In this document: in pieces, positions 53,302 through 63,008 of the stretch | Layout of the letters: each line of letters starts with the position of its first letter | Position numbering within the stretch: position 1 is the first letter of the stretch | DNA from: Pseudomonas mendocina | GTDB lineage: Bacteria > Pseudomonadota > Gammaproteobacteria > Pseudomonadales > Pseudomonadaceae | Direction: 5' to 3' | Assembly: GCF_900636545.1 (NCBI RefSeq) | Contig: NZ_LR134290.1 | Location: 4,650,001-4,714,000 of the forward strand | DNA: 64,000 bases | Made by a program: the position numbers and the translations under genes | Notes under the pieces: generated by a model | Databases searched by the model: none | What the model was told of the DNA's origin: nothing | Seen by the model: the letters and a program-made list of their open reading frames with translations, nothing else

Positions 53302-54894
53302 ATGCCCGTACCTGATTTGTTCAAACAAGGCCTGGCCAGAGGTTGGAAAACCCATGACGGTTCGCGCCTGGAAAACGATCTGACGCTGGAGGCCGACGTT
53401 GCCATCGTCGGCAGCGGCGCCGGCGGCGGCACCACGGCAGAAATCCTCAGCGCCGCCGGCTACAAGGTGCTGCTGATCGAGGAAGGCCCGCTGAAGACCA
53501 GCGACGACTTCAAGATGCAGGAGGCGGAGGCCTACCCGAACCTTTATCAGGAAGGCATCGGCCGCATGAGCAAGGATGGCGCCATCACCATCCTGCAAGG
53601 CCGTGCCGTGGGCGGCACCACGCTGGTCAACTGGACCAGCAGCTTCCGTACCCCACCGCAGACCCTGGCGCAGTGGGCCGAGGCCCATACGGTGAAGGGC
53701 CATGACGTCGAGTCCATGGCACCCTGGTTCGAGAAGATGGAGCAACGCCTGGGTGTCGCCCCCTGGGCGGTACCACCGAATGCCAACAACGAGGTGCTGC
53801 GCACCGGTTGCGACAAGCTCGGCTATCACTGGGCGGTGATTCCGCGCAACGTACGTGGATGCTGGAACCTCGGCTACTGCGGCATGGGCTGCCCGACCAA
53901 CGCCAAGCAGTCGATGCTGGTCACCACCATCCCCGCCACCCTCGACGCGGACGGCGAGCTGCTCTATCTGACCCGCGCCGACAAGCTGCTGATCGAAGGC
54001 GACAAGGTGGTCGGCATCGACTGCCTGGGCATGGATGAACGCTGCGTGGCGCCCACCGGCAAACGCATCCGCGTCAAGGCGCGGCATTACGTGCTGGCCG
54101 GCGGCGGCATCAACACCCCCGGCCTGCTGCTGCGCTCCGAGGTGCCTGATCCACACAAACGCGTCGGCCGGCGCACCTACCTGCACCTGGTGAACTTCTC
54201 CGCAGCGCAGTTCGAACAGGTCATCAACCCCTTCTACGGCGCGCCGCAATCGCTCTACTCCGATCACTTCCAATGGGATGACGGCACCACTGGGCGGCTG
54301 TCCTTCAAGCTGGAAGTGCCGCCACTACAGCCGGCGCTGACCGCCACCCTGCTCGGTGATTTCGGCCGCGAGAATGCCCTGCGCATGGAGCAACTGCCGC
54401 ACACCAACGTGATGCTCGCCCTGCTACGTGACGGCTTCCACCCGGAAAGCGCAGAGGGCCGTGTGGAGCTACGCGGCGACGGCAGCCCGGTGCTCGACTA
54501 TCAGATGACTGACTACACCTGGGATGGCGTGCGCCGTGCCTTCCTGACCATGGCTGAAGTCCAGTTCGCTGCCGGAGCCAAGGCGGTGATGCCGACCCAC
54601 GCCGACGCACGCTTCGTCAAAACCTGGGGCGAGGCCAAGGAGATGATCGAGAACCTCGACCTCGCGCTGTACCGCACCCGCCTGGGCAGCGCCCATGTGA
54701 TGGGTGGTTGCGCGATGGGCGAAGACCCGCAGCAGGCGGTGGTCGACAGCCTCGGCCGCCATCATCAATTGGCCAATCTGTCGATCCACGATGGCTCGCT
54801 GTTCCCCACAAGCATCGGTGCCAACCCGCAGTTGTCGATCTACGGGCTGACCTCGAAGCTGGCGACCCTGCTGGCCGAACGATTGAAGGCCTGA
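53302..54894 (+). CDS. GMC family FAD-dependent oxidoreductase
   Basis: A 530-residue flavoprotein of the GMC (glucose-methanol-choline) class. The FAD motif is DVAIVGSGAGGGTTAEIL with the acidic end VLLIEEGP. The GMC signature region is GRAVGGTTLVNWTSSFRTP. The C-terminus has GSAHVMGGCAMGEDP, the catalytic His region (HDGSLFPTSIGANPQLSI), typical of bacterial alcohol dehydrogenases. A cysteine-rich CWNLGYCGMGCPTNAK stretch could bind a metal or Fe-S cluster. No signal peptide is seen; the Tat lipoprotein encoded just upstream could export it by hitch-hiking. A small membrane protein gene follows within two bases. The substrate is unknown. Confidence 0.88.
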   Translation: MPVPDLFKQGLARGWKTHDGSRLENDLTLEADVAIVGSGAGGGTTAEILSAAGYKVLLIEEGPLKTSDDFKMQEAEAYPNLYQEGIGRMSKDGAITILQGRAVGGTTLVNWTSSFRTPPQTLAQWAEAHTVKGHDVESMAPWFEKMEQRLGVAPWAVPPNANNEVLRTGCDKLGYHWAVIPRNVRGCWNLGYCGMGCPTNAKQSMLVTTIPATLDADGELLYLTRADKLLIEGDKVVGIDCLGMDERCVAPTGKRIRVKARHYVLAGGGINTPGLLLRSEVPDPHKRVGRRTYLHLVNFSAAQFEQVINPFYGAPQSLYSDHFQWDDGTTGRLSFKLEVPPLQPALTATLLGDFGRENALRMEQLPHTNVMLALLRDGFHPESAEGRVELRGDGSPVLDYQMTDYTWDGVRRAFLTMAEVQFAAGAKAVMPTHADARFVKTWGEAKEMIENLDLALYRTRLGSAHVMGGCAMGEDPQQAVVDSLGRHHQLANLSIHDGSLFPTSIGANPQLSIYGLTSKLATLLAERLKA

Positions 54895-54895
54895 G

Positions 54896-55827
<932 letters not shown>

Positions 55828-55852
55828 TCAGGTCTCGTGAGAGACGCGTTAG

Positions 55853-56287
<435 letters not shown>

Positions 56288-56397
56288 AATTCTCGAGGAG
56301 GCCAGCGGCTTCCCGCTTTCTCCGCGCCCATTGTGCCCCCTCGCCCGAGCGAGGCTGTTAAGCTTCAAGCTTCCTTCAGCCGCCTCCGGTAGATCGC

Positions 56398-58056
56398 ATG
56401 TTGCGCAAACTCCTGCTATCGACCCTGCTGCTCGGCGCCAGCCTGCTGGCTCAGGCCGCCCCGCAGCAACCCGCCATTGCCACTGCCCACCCTGCCGCCA
56501 CTGCCGCCGCCCAGCAGATGCTCGACGCGGGCGGTAATGCCTTCGATGCTGCCATTGCCGCCAGCGCAGCCTTGGCCGTGGTCGAGCCCTACGGCTCGGG
56601 TCTGGGGGGTGGCGGTTTCTTCCTGTTGCGCAGCGCGGGCGACACGCCTGGCTATGACTTCCTCGATGCCCGTGAGCGCGCCCCGCTGGAGGCCAAGCCG
56701 AACCTCTATGTGCGCGACGGCAAGGTGCAACGCGAACTGTCGCTCAATGGCGCACTGGCCGCTGCCATTCCAGGGCTGCCGGCGGCGCTGGTCGAACTGG
56801 CCGAGCACCACGGGCGCCTCCCTCTGAGAGCCAGCCTGGCCCCAGCGATTCGCCTCGCCAACGAGGGCTTTGCAGTAGACCGCGTCTACCGTGAGCGCGC
56901 GACCTGGCGCCTGGCGGCACTGCGTGACGATGCCGAGAGCGCCAGGCTGTTCCTTGACCAGGGCGAAATCCCCGATGAAGGCCATTTGCTGCGCCAGCCC
57001 GACCTCGCCCTCACCCTGCAGTCACTGGCCGAGCACGGCCGTGAAGGTTTCTATGCAGGGCCAACGGCAGAACGCCTGGTCGCAGGCGTACGCCACGCTG
57101 GCGGCATCTGGACCCTGGATGACCTGCGTGAGTACCGCATCGCGCGCCGCGAACCACTGCGTTTTCGCCTCGAAGATGGCCGCGAACTGGTCAGCGCGCC
57201 ACCACCCTCGGCCGGCGGCATAGCATTGGCGCAAAGCCTGGCGATGCTCGAGCAATTGCCCTGGCGCGATGCCGAACCGGTGCAGCGCGTGCACTACGTG
57301 GTCGAGGCGCTGCGCCGCGCCTACCGGGACCGCGGTTTATTGGGCGACCCTGACTTCGTCAAGAATCCCGTGGAGCAACTGCTCTCGCCCGGGCATCTGG
57401 CGGTACTGGCCGGCAGCATCGAGCCCGAGCGCGCCACGCCCAGCGCCAGCCTGCCGCCTGCCGGTACCTGGCATGAAGGCGACCACACCACGCACTTCGC
57501 CGTACTCGATTCCGAGGGCAACGCGGTCGCAGCCACGCTGTCGATCAACCTGCCGTTCGGCGCCGCCTTCACCGTGCCCGGTACCGGCGTGCTGCTCAAC
57601 GACGAGATGGACGACTTCGCTGCCGACGTACAGGGCGCCAATGCTTATGGGCTGGCCGGCAGCGAGGCCAATGCCATCGCCGGAGGCAAGCGCCCGCTGT
57701 CCTCGATGAGCCCGAGTTTCATCGAGAGCAGCGACGAATTCGCCGCTTTCGGTACGCCAGGCGGCAGCCGTATTCCGAGCATGGTGCTGCTGTCGATGCT
57801 CGAGTATCTGGACGACCAGCCCATCGAGCACTGGCCGGCCGTGGCGCGCTATCACCACCAGTTCATGCCGGATGTGATCGAGCATGAGCCGGATACCTTC
57901 AGCGACGAGCAAGTCGCCGAACTGCAGCGGCGCGGCTATGAACTCAAGCGCCTGGACCGGCAGTACGGTAATCAGCAGGTGTTGTTCTGGGACAAGGTCA
58001 GCGGGGAAGTACAAGCCGCCAGCGACCCGCGCGGGATAGGCTCGGCGATGCCTTGA
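56398..58056 (+). CDS. ggt: Gamma-glutamyltranspeptidase
   Basis: A 552-residue periplasmic enzyme of glutathione breakdown and gamma-glutamyl transfer. It has a signal peptide (MLRKLLLSTLLLGASLLAQA). It is made as a precursor that cuts itself before the nucleophile Thr364 in GDHTTHFAVLDSEGNAV. The substrate Arg is in FLDARERAP, and the oxyanion region in GGKRPLSSMSPSF. Length and motifs are typical. The small-subunit end is intact. It converges with the Na/Pi transporter gene, 21 bp apart. Confidence 0.95.
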   Translation: MLRKLLLSTLLLGASLLAQAAPQQPAIATAHPAATAAAQQMLDAGGNAFDAAIAASAALAVVEPYGSGLGGGGFFLLRSAGDTPGYDFLDARERAPLEAKPNLYVRDGKVQRELSLNGALAAAIPGLPAALVELAEHHGRLPLRASLAPAIRLANEGFAVDRVYRERATWRLAALRDDAESARLFLDQGEIPDEGHLLRQPDLALTLQSLAEHGREGFYAGPTAERLVAGVRHAGGIWTLDDLREYRIARREPLRFRLEDGRELVSAPPPSAGGIALAQSLAMLEQLPWRDAEPVQRVHYVVEALRRAYRDRGLLGDPDFVKNPVEQLLSPGHLAVLAGSIEPERATPSASLPPAGTWHEGDHTTHFAVLDSEGNAVAATLSINLPFGAAFTVPGTGVLLNDEMDDFAADVQGANAYGLAGSEANAIAGGKRPLSSMSPSFIESSDEFAAFGTPGGSRIPSMVLLSMLEYLDDQPIEHWPAVARYHHQFMPDVIEHEPDTFSDEQVAELQRRGYELKRLDRQYGNQQVLFWDKVSGEVQAASDPRGIGSAMP

Positions 58057-58077
58057 GGTGCATCGACCGAATGTGTG

Positions 58078-59913
58078 TCAGGAGAGCCTGATCAGGCTCT
58101 CCTGCTCCTCGCCCAACTTGCGCAACTCACGGAACAGCGCCTGCTCACTGCCCAACATGAGGACGTTGCGCAGGCTCTGGAAGATGCGGCTGACATAGCC
58201 CAGATCATTCATCAGCGAGCTGGTCTGCAGACCATCCAGTCGCCCGCTGCGCACATCGGCAAACAGTCGCTGGCGGAACTGCCCGTCGAAACTCGCGGCC
58301 TGCTCATCGAGCCAGCGCAAGCGCGATTGCCACATTTCCTCAGGCATGTCGGAACGCGCCAGCTCACGCACTTCATGCAGCGTGGCGAGCAGGTGGCGAC
58401 GCAGCTCCACATAGGCGTCACGTACGGCCGAGGGCGGCGCGTCGAGATAATGGCCGAGGTTCTTCTGCAAGTGCTTGGCATCCTTGACCGCGTCCACCAG
58501 TTGCAGCGCTGCCAGCTGGCAGCTGACCCAGAACTGCTGGTGCGCTTCATCCATGGGCAGCTCCATGCGGCCCATGAAACTCAGCAGATCGCCATACACG
58601 CCCTTGATGTGAAACTGATACAGGTGCTCGGCATCGAAGCCGCCTTGGGCGGGCTTGGCTTGCAACAATTGCTCGTCCGCACGAGCACGCGCCAACTGAT
58701 CCACCGGCAGATAGAGCGCATGACAAATCACCTCCAGACTCAGGCGCCCAAGGTGCCCAAGTTCCTGCACCACCGCACCGGATGCAGCATCAACCGAGTC
58801 CAGCGCGCGTTCGTTGAGGTAGCGAGCGCGGGTGCGTTCCGGCTCGGCGATCTGCTCAGGCGCCAGTTCGGCGATCAGCACTGGCGGCTCGACACGCTCC
58901 GGCAGCCAGCGAATCAGATACTGCGCCAGGCGCCCCTGCAGCGGCCAGAACAGCGCCACGCCCATGGCGTTGAACAAGGTATGGAACATCGCCAGTTGGA
59001 TCAGGCTGTTGTCACCCAGCCCCAAGGGCTCGGCCAGCGCATGTACCAGCCAGGTCAACGGACCGAGCAGGCAGAAAGCGAGTATGCCGGTGGTGATGTT
59101 GAACAACACATGGGCCAGCGCCAGGCGCTGACCACTGCGATTGCCACCCAGTGAGCCGACGAAGGCGGTGGTCACGCTGCTGCCGACGTTGGAACCAATG
59201 GCGATGGCCAGGCTCTGCCCCAGCTCCAGTTGGCCGCTGGCCAGCGCGGCAAGAGTCAGCATCAACGTGGCGTGGCTGGACTGCAGCACCACGGTGATAG
59301 CCATGCCGATGGCGGTGAACAGCAACGCCCCGCGCAGACCACCCTCTTGCAGACCGGTCATGTCCAGGCCATCACCGAAACTGGCGAAGCCTTCCTTGAT
59401 CTGGTCGATGCCGAGAAAGATGAAGGCGATGCCCAGCACGATGCGCCCGGCCGCCTTGCTCTTGGCCCCGAAGAAGCCGGCAAGTACACCGAACACCAGC
59501 AGTGGCAAGGCCAGCGGGCTCAGGCTGAGATTCTGCCCGGCGAGTGCCAGCAGCCAGATACCGCTGGTGGCACCGAGATTGGCACCGAACAGGATGGCGA
59601 TACCGCCGGCCAACTGGATCAGCCCGGTGCTGATGAAGGCGATAGTCAGCAGGGACACCAGCGTGCTCGACTGCAGCAACAAGGTCCCACCGACGCCGAA
59701 TAGCAGGCTCTTGAACGGCGTCGAGGTGCTGCGCCCGAGTACCTGTTCCAGCTTGCTGCCCGCCAACTGGCGCAAACCCTCTTCCAGGCACTGCATACCG
59801 AACAGGAAGATCGCCAGGCCAGCGCAGAGCTGCAGCCAGCCCTGGCTGAACCAGAACGAGGCAATCAACCCCGCTACCACCAGCAACAGCATCACCCAGC
59901 GCAGGGACTTCAT
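58078..59913 (-). CDS. Na/Pi cotransporter family protein
   Basis: A 611-residue membrane protein with two inverted Na/Pi-cotransport repeats, each with a QSS motif (LLLQSSTLVSLLTIAFI and VVLQSSHATLMLTLAAL), about nine membrane helices in residues 1-330, and a cytoplasmic PhoU-like helical domain (about 360-611). It should bring phosphate in with sodium or export it. The ATG at 59911-59913 gives MKSLRWVMLLLVVAGLIASF; a GTG six bases further upstream is possible. There is no pho box that I could recognise. A terminator of the upstream minus-strand gene lies just before it. Confidence 0.9.
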   Translation of the reverse strand: MKSLRWVMLLLVVAGLIASFWFSQGWLQLCAGLAIFLFGMQCLEEGLRQLAGSKLEQVLGRSTSTPFKSLLFGVGGTLLLQSSTLVSLLTIAFISTGLIQLAGGIAILFGANLGATSGIWLLALAGQNLSLSPLALPLLVFGVLAGFFGAKSKAAGRIVLGIAFIFLGIDQIKEGFASFGDGLDMTGLQEGGLRGALLFTAIGMAITVVLQSSHATLMLTLAALASGQLELGQSLAIAIGSNVGSSVTTAFVGSLGGNRSGQRLALAHVLFNITTGILAFCLLGPLTWLVHALAEPLGLGDNSLIQLAMFHTLFNAMGVALFWPLQGRLAQYLIRWLPERVEPPVLIAELAPEQIAEPERTRARYLNERALDSVDAASGAVVQELGHLGRLSLEVICHALYLPVDQLARARADEQLLQAKPAQGGFDAEHLYQFHIKGVYGDLLSFMGRMELPMDEAHQQFWVSCQLAALQLVDAVKDAKHLQKNLGHYLDAPPSAVRDAYVELRRHLLATLHEVRELARSDMPEEMWQSRLRWLDEQAASFDGQFRQRLFADVRSGRLDGLQTSSLMNDLGYVSRIFQSLRNVLMLGSEQALFRELRKLGEEQESLIRLS

Positions 59914-59953
59914 TACCACCGCTTCTTCCTTTTCTCGGCGTTCAAACGTAAAC

Positions 59954-59984
59954 GGCCCCTCGCCCCGATAAGGAGGCGAGAGGC
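59954..59984 (-). terminator. Hairpin terminator upstream of the Na/Pi gene
   Basis: GGCCCCTCGCC (59954-59964) pairs with GGCGAGAGGCC (59974-59984) with one mismatch. Read on the minus strand, it comes 22 bases after the stop of the small secreted protein gene and is followed by GTTTACG. The T-tract is short. Confidence 0.6.
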
Positions 59985-60006
59985 CGCGACAGCGGGTTGC
60001 AGCGAA

Positions 60007-60345
60007 TCAGTCTTGCTTGTAGCCGCTGCTGGTGCAGCCGAGGCAGCGCACGAAGGCTTCTTTGCCAGGCTCAGCAATCAGGGCCTGAGCGGCTTCACCA
60101 ACATTACCACCCAGTGCAGTGAACGGCAGGCTGACAATGAAGGCAGCAGTACCAATCGCGGTAGCCCCGATCAAGAGCGGACGAGCAATGACCAAGTCAC
60201 CGATCATGGAAAAAGCCTTAGGAGCCTCAACGGTGTATAACGGGTCGCCACTGGCGTTCTGCTGAACCACTTCCGCCTGCGCCGATAGCGCCAGCAGGCC
60301 AGAGGTCAGCGCCAGGACAGCAGCGGAAGTGCGGAACGCTTTCAT
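60007..60345 (-). CDS. Small exported hydrophobic protein, unknown function
   Basis: A 112-residue protein with a signal peptide ([20 protein letters not shown] ending SAQA). The mature part has a strongly hydrophobic middle ([20 protein letters not shown], then [20 protein letters not shown]) and ends with two cysteines ([15 protein letters not shown]). Related Pseudomonas proteins are sometimes called multidrug transporters, which the size does not support. The ATG at 60343-60345 was chosen because the longer frame adds residues without a signal. It may insert in the membrane as a hairpin. The role is unknown. Confidence 0.78.
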   Translation of the reverse strand: MKAFRTSAAVLALTSGLLALSAQAEVVQQNASGDPLYTVEAPKAFSMIGDLVIARPLLIGATAIGTAAFIVSLPFTALGGNVGEAAQALIAEPGKEAFVRCLGCTSSGYKQD

Positions 60346-60421
60346 GGATCGATCCTTCAGGTTATTCGGGAAAGTGCCAGTAACTATAACAGCGCATTGG
60401 TAATTGTCAGCGTGACGGAGG

Positions 60422-61000
60422 TCAATCGCCATGAAAGGCGTATTCCGGCTTTTTCGGTACATAAGGGCGAAAGAACGCAAGAATGTTAGCCAGATCGGCT
60501 TTTTCATTGCCCGTAGGCTGGAAGGTCGGGCCAATCACCACCCGGCGGTTATGGTAATCCAGCGCGCCCAACACGATGGGTACACCCGCGCCCATAGCGA
60601 TATGGTAGAAGCCCATCTTCCAGCGCTCGACCTTCTTGCGTGTGCCCTCGGGCGATAGCACCAGGATGAATTGGTCGTGCTCGCGGAAGGCCTGAATGGC
60701 CTGTTCGACGGTGTTCAACGTGCGCTCCCGGCGAATCGCAATGCCGCCCCAACTGCGCATCAAGCCACCGAAGGGCCAGCGGAAGATGCTGTGCTTGCCG
60801 AACCAGCGAGCATTCAGGCGCAGCACGAATTTCAGCGCGATGAAAATCACGAAGTCCCAGTTGGAAGTGTGGTGGGCACCAATAGCGACAAACTTGTCGA
60901 GCTTCGGCAACTGCCCCTCGATACGCCAGCCCATCAATTTCAGCACGCTGTGCCCCAGCCATTCGGCAGCTGGATTGCGCGGCAGGTAGTTACCGGACAT
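60422..61000 (-). CDS. 1-acylglycerol-3-phosphate acyltransferase-like protein
   Basis: A 192-residue PlsC-family acyltransferase. The catalytic HxxxxD motif is in [13 protein letters not shown], motif II with [18 protein letters not shown], motif III in [20 protein letters not shown] and motif IV with [10 protein letters not shown]. It is shorter than PlsC and has weak hydrophobicity at the N-terminus, so it may be peripheral on the inner membrane. It should acylate a lysophospholipid or related acceptor; the substrate is not set. It lies between a small secreted protein gene and mutM on the same strand. Confidence 0.9.
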   Translation of the reverse strand: MSGNYLPRNPAAEWLGHSVLKLMGWRIEGQLPKLDKFVAIGAHHTSNWDFVIFIALKFVLRLNARWFGKHSIFRWPFGGLMRSWGGIAIRRERTLNTVEQAIQAFREHDQFILVLSPEGTRKKVERWKMGFYHIAMGAGVPIVLGALDYHNRRVVIGPTFQPTGNEKADLANILAFFRPYVPKKPEYAFHGD

Positions 61001-61040
61001 CGATCAACCTCGGTATTTCTTGTTGTTTTCTTACCAGAAC

Positions 61041-61091
61041 GTGTTTTTAACGCAGTAGGGCCGACGCGCAGCAGATCGTAAACAGGTTCTC
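61041..61091. mobile_element. Remnant of the MITE-like element
   Basis: These 51 bp align with the right part of the element at 23675-23725, 42 of 51 positions identical, ending in CAGGTTCTC in both. The left half is missing. As at the other site, the element's outer end overlaps the stop codon of a gene (here mutM, TGAGAACCTG on the minus strand). Confidence 0.6.
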
Positions 61092-61902
61092 AGCGTTGGC
61101 ACTTGGGACAGTAAACACTCGCCCGCTGCCCCAGTTTGACTTCACGCAGCGTGCTGCCACAGACCTTGCAGAACTCACCGCCACGCCCATAGGCGAACAG
61201 CTCCTGCTGGAAGTAGCCGGGCTGACCATCACCGCCGACGAAGTCGCGCAGCGTGGTGCCGCCACGCTCGATGGCATGGGTGAGGATGCGTTTGATCTCC
61301 TCGGCCAGGCGCAGATAGCGTGCCCGCGAGATCGAACCGGCTTCGCGGCGCGGGTCGATACCGGCAGCGAATAGCGCTTCGGTGGCGTAAATGTTACCCA
61401 CGCCCACCACCACGGCGTTGTCCATGATGAACGGCTTGACCGCCATGCTGCGCCCACGCGACATCTGGAACAGCCGCTCGCCATCGAAAAGCCCGCCCAG
61501 CGGCTCCGGACCGAGCTTGCTGAGCAGTTCGTGGCGCAGCGGATCTTCGCTCCAGAGCAGTGCACCGAAGCGACGCGGATCGGTATATCGCAACGCCAGA
61601 CCGGACTCCAGTTCGATATCCACATGCTCATGCTTGGCTGCGGCCAGTCCGCACTCCACCAGACGCAGGCTGCCGGACATCCCCAGATGGCCGATCAGAC
61701 TGCCGACTTCGGCCTTGATCAGCAGGTACTTGGCGCGCCGTTCGACGCACTCGATACGCTGGCCGGACAGGCGAATGTCGAGGTCCTCGGGGATCGGCCA
61801 GCGCAGGCGGCGTTCGCGCACGATCACGCGGCTGACGCGCTGACCTTCAAGATAGGGGGCGATACCTCGGCGGGTAGTTTCGACTTCAGGCAATTCGGGC
61901 AT
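61090..61902 (-). CDS. mutM: Formamidopyrimidine-DNA glycosylase
   Basis: A 270-residue DNA repair glycosylase/lyase that removes 8-oxoguanine and formamidopyrimidines. The N-terminal catalytic [13 protein letters not shown] is intact after Met removal. The C-terminal zinc finger is in [20 protein letters not shown] and CPKCQR. Other motifs are [29 protein letters not shown] and [16 protein letters not shown]. Its TGA stop merges with the end of a MITE remnant. The neighbouring HDOD gene is upstream on the same strand, 101 bp away. Confidence 0.97.
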   Translation of the reverse strand: MPELPEVETTRRGIAPYLEGQRVSRVIVRERRLRWPIPEDLDIRLSGQRIECVERRAKYLLIKAEVGSLIGHLGMSGSLRLVECGLAAAKHEHVDIELESGLALRYTDPRRFGALLWSEDPLRHELLSKLGPEPLGGLFDGERLFQMSRGRSMAVKPFIMDNAVVVGVGNIYATEALFAAGIDPRREAGSISRARYLRLAEEIKRILTHAIERGGTTLRDFVGGDGQPGYFQQELFAYGRGGEFCKVCGSTLREVKLGQRASVYCPKCQR

Positions 61903-62003
61903 GGCAATACGGCAGGAAAACGGCGGTGCGCCACCTTAGCAGGAGCGGTGCGCAAAGCGGTAGCACGCACCGAATCCCGCGCGCTGGAAACGCCCTGCCA
62001 GGG

Positions 62004-62870
62004 TCAAAGGACGGTCAGGTCGCGAATGCTTTCACGCAGGTTCTCGAAGTCATACTCCGACAGCCCGACGTATTCGAGAATCGGCTGAGCGATGTAATGC
62101 CACTCCATGTCGACGGCCTGCCCCCCCAGCACACGATGGCTTTCGCAGATATGCTCGGCCATCTTCAGGATGCCCAGCAGCGTCTTGAGCTGCGCTTCGC
62201 GTCCGGAGTCATCGCTGAAGATCGACAGAGCGTTGTGGTGGTTGGCGATGACCTCGCACAGGTGCCCCGGCAACCGCCAGGAACGCGCGGTGAAGTAACC
62301 CACTACCGCGTGGTTGGTGGTCAGCAGACGGTTCTCGGTATCGACCACACGGCACTCGTCGCTGGCGCTGGCATAGGCCTCCTCGAGGACCTGCATGTAG
62401 TTGGGGAAGCGCTTGAGCATCAGTGGAATGCCGCAGTCGTGGAACAACCCCAGGCTGTAGGCTTCGTCCGGCGAGTGATAACCGAGACGCTTGGCCAGGG
62501 TCAGGCAGGTCATCGCCACGTCCTGGGCGCTGTCCCAGAAGCGGTTGAGCACCAGGATCGCTTCGTCGGTCAGCTCGCCCTTGATCGACTGCGCATTGAT
62601 CAGGTTGATCACCGTATTGCAGCCCAGCAGATTGACTGCCTGCTGGATCGAGGCGATGCGATTGGCCAGGCCGAAGTGCGGCGAGTTGACGATCTTCAGC
62701 AACGCGCCGGACAACCCCGGGTCCTGGCTGATCAGCTTGGCGATGCTGCGCAGATCGGGATTAGGCATGATCTGCTCCATCTGCAGGTCGACCATGATCT
62801 GCGGTTGTGGCGGTACGCTGATCCCCTGCAGGACTTGCTGGATCTGTTCGGCGGTGAGTTCGTAGGTCAT
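62004..62870 (-). CDS. HDOD domain protein
   Basis: A 288-residue signalling protein of the HDOD type, related to HD-phosphohydrolases but without a full catalytic HD set. Motifs include LISQDPGLSGALLKIVNSPH, RIASIQQAVNLLGCNTVINL, LGLFHDCGIPLMLKRFPNY and WRLPGHLCEVIANHHNAL. HDOD proteins often act in cyclic di-GMP, motility or stress signalling, with unknown ligands. The ATG at 62868-62870 begins the domain; a longer frame from the opposite gene was rejected. It is divergent from the methyltransferase gene, 138 bp apart. Confidence 0.9.
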   Translation of the reverse strand: MTYELTAEQIQQVLQGISVPPQPQIMVDLQMEQIMPNPDLRSIAKLISQDPGLSGALLKIVNSPHFGLANRIASIQQAVNLLGCNTVINLINAQSIKGELTDEAILVLNRFWDSAQDVAMTCLTLAKRLGYHSPDEAYSLGLFHDCGIPLMLKRFPNYMQVLEEAYASASDECRVVDTENRLLTTNHAVVGYFTARSWRLPGHLCEVIANHHNALSIFSDDSGREAQLKTLLGILKMAEHICESHRVLGGQAVDMEWHYIAQPILEYVGLSEYDFENLRESIRDLTVL

Positions 62871-62972
62871 GGAAAGGGAATCGTGCAGGATGAGAAGTAG
62901 GGCACAGTCTAGCCAAAGCACCGACCTGCTCGCAGCCGACTTTTGTAAACGCCGGCCCGGCGCGCAAACCGC

Positions 62973-62978
62973 TATAAT
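62973..62978 (+). promoter_or_regulatory. Perfect -10 element upstream of the methyltransferase gene
   Basis: TATAAT in CGCTATAATCCCG matches the sigma-70 -10 consensus and lies about 31 bp before the methyltransferase ATG. No good -35 was found at 16-18 bp upstream (TTGTAA at 62943 is too far), so the call is weak. Confidence 0.4.
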
Positions 62979-63008
62979 CCCGCTCTTTTCCCCGCGGAGC
63001 CCGAACTC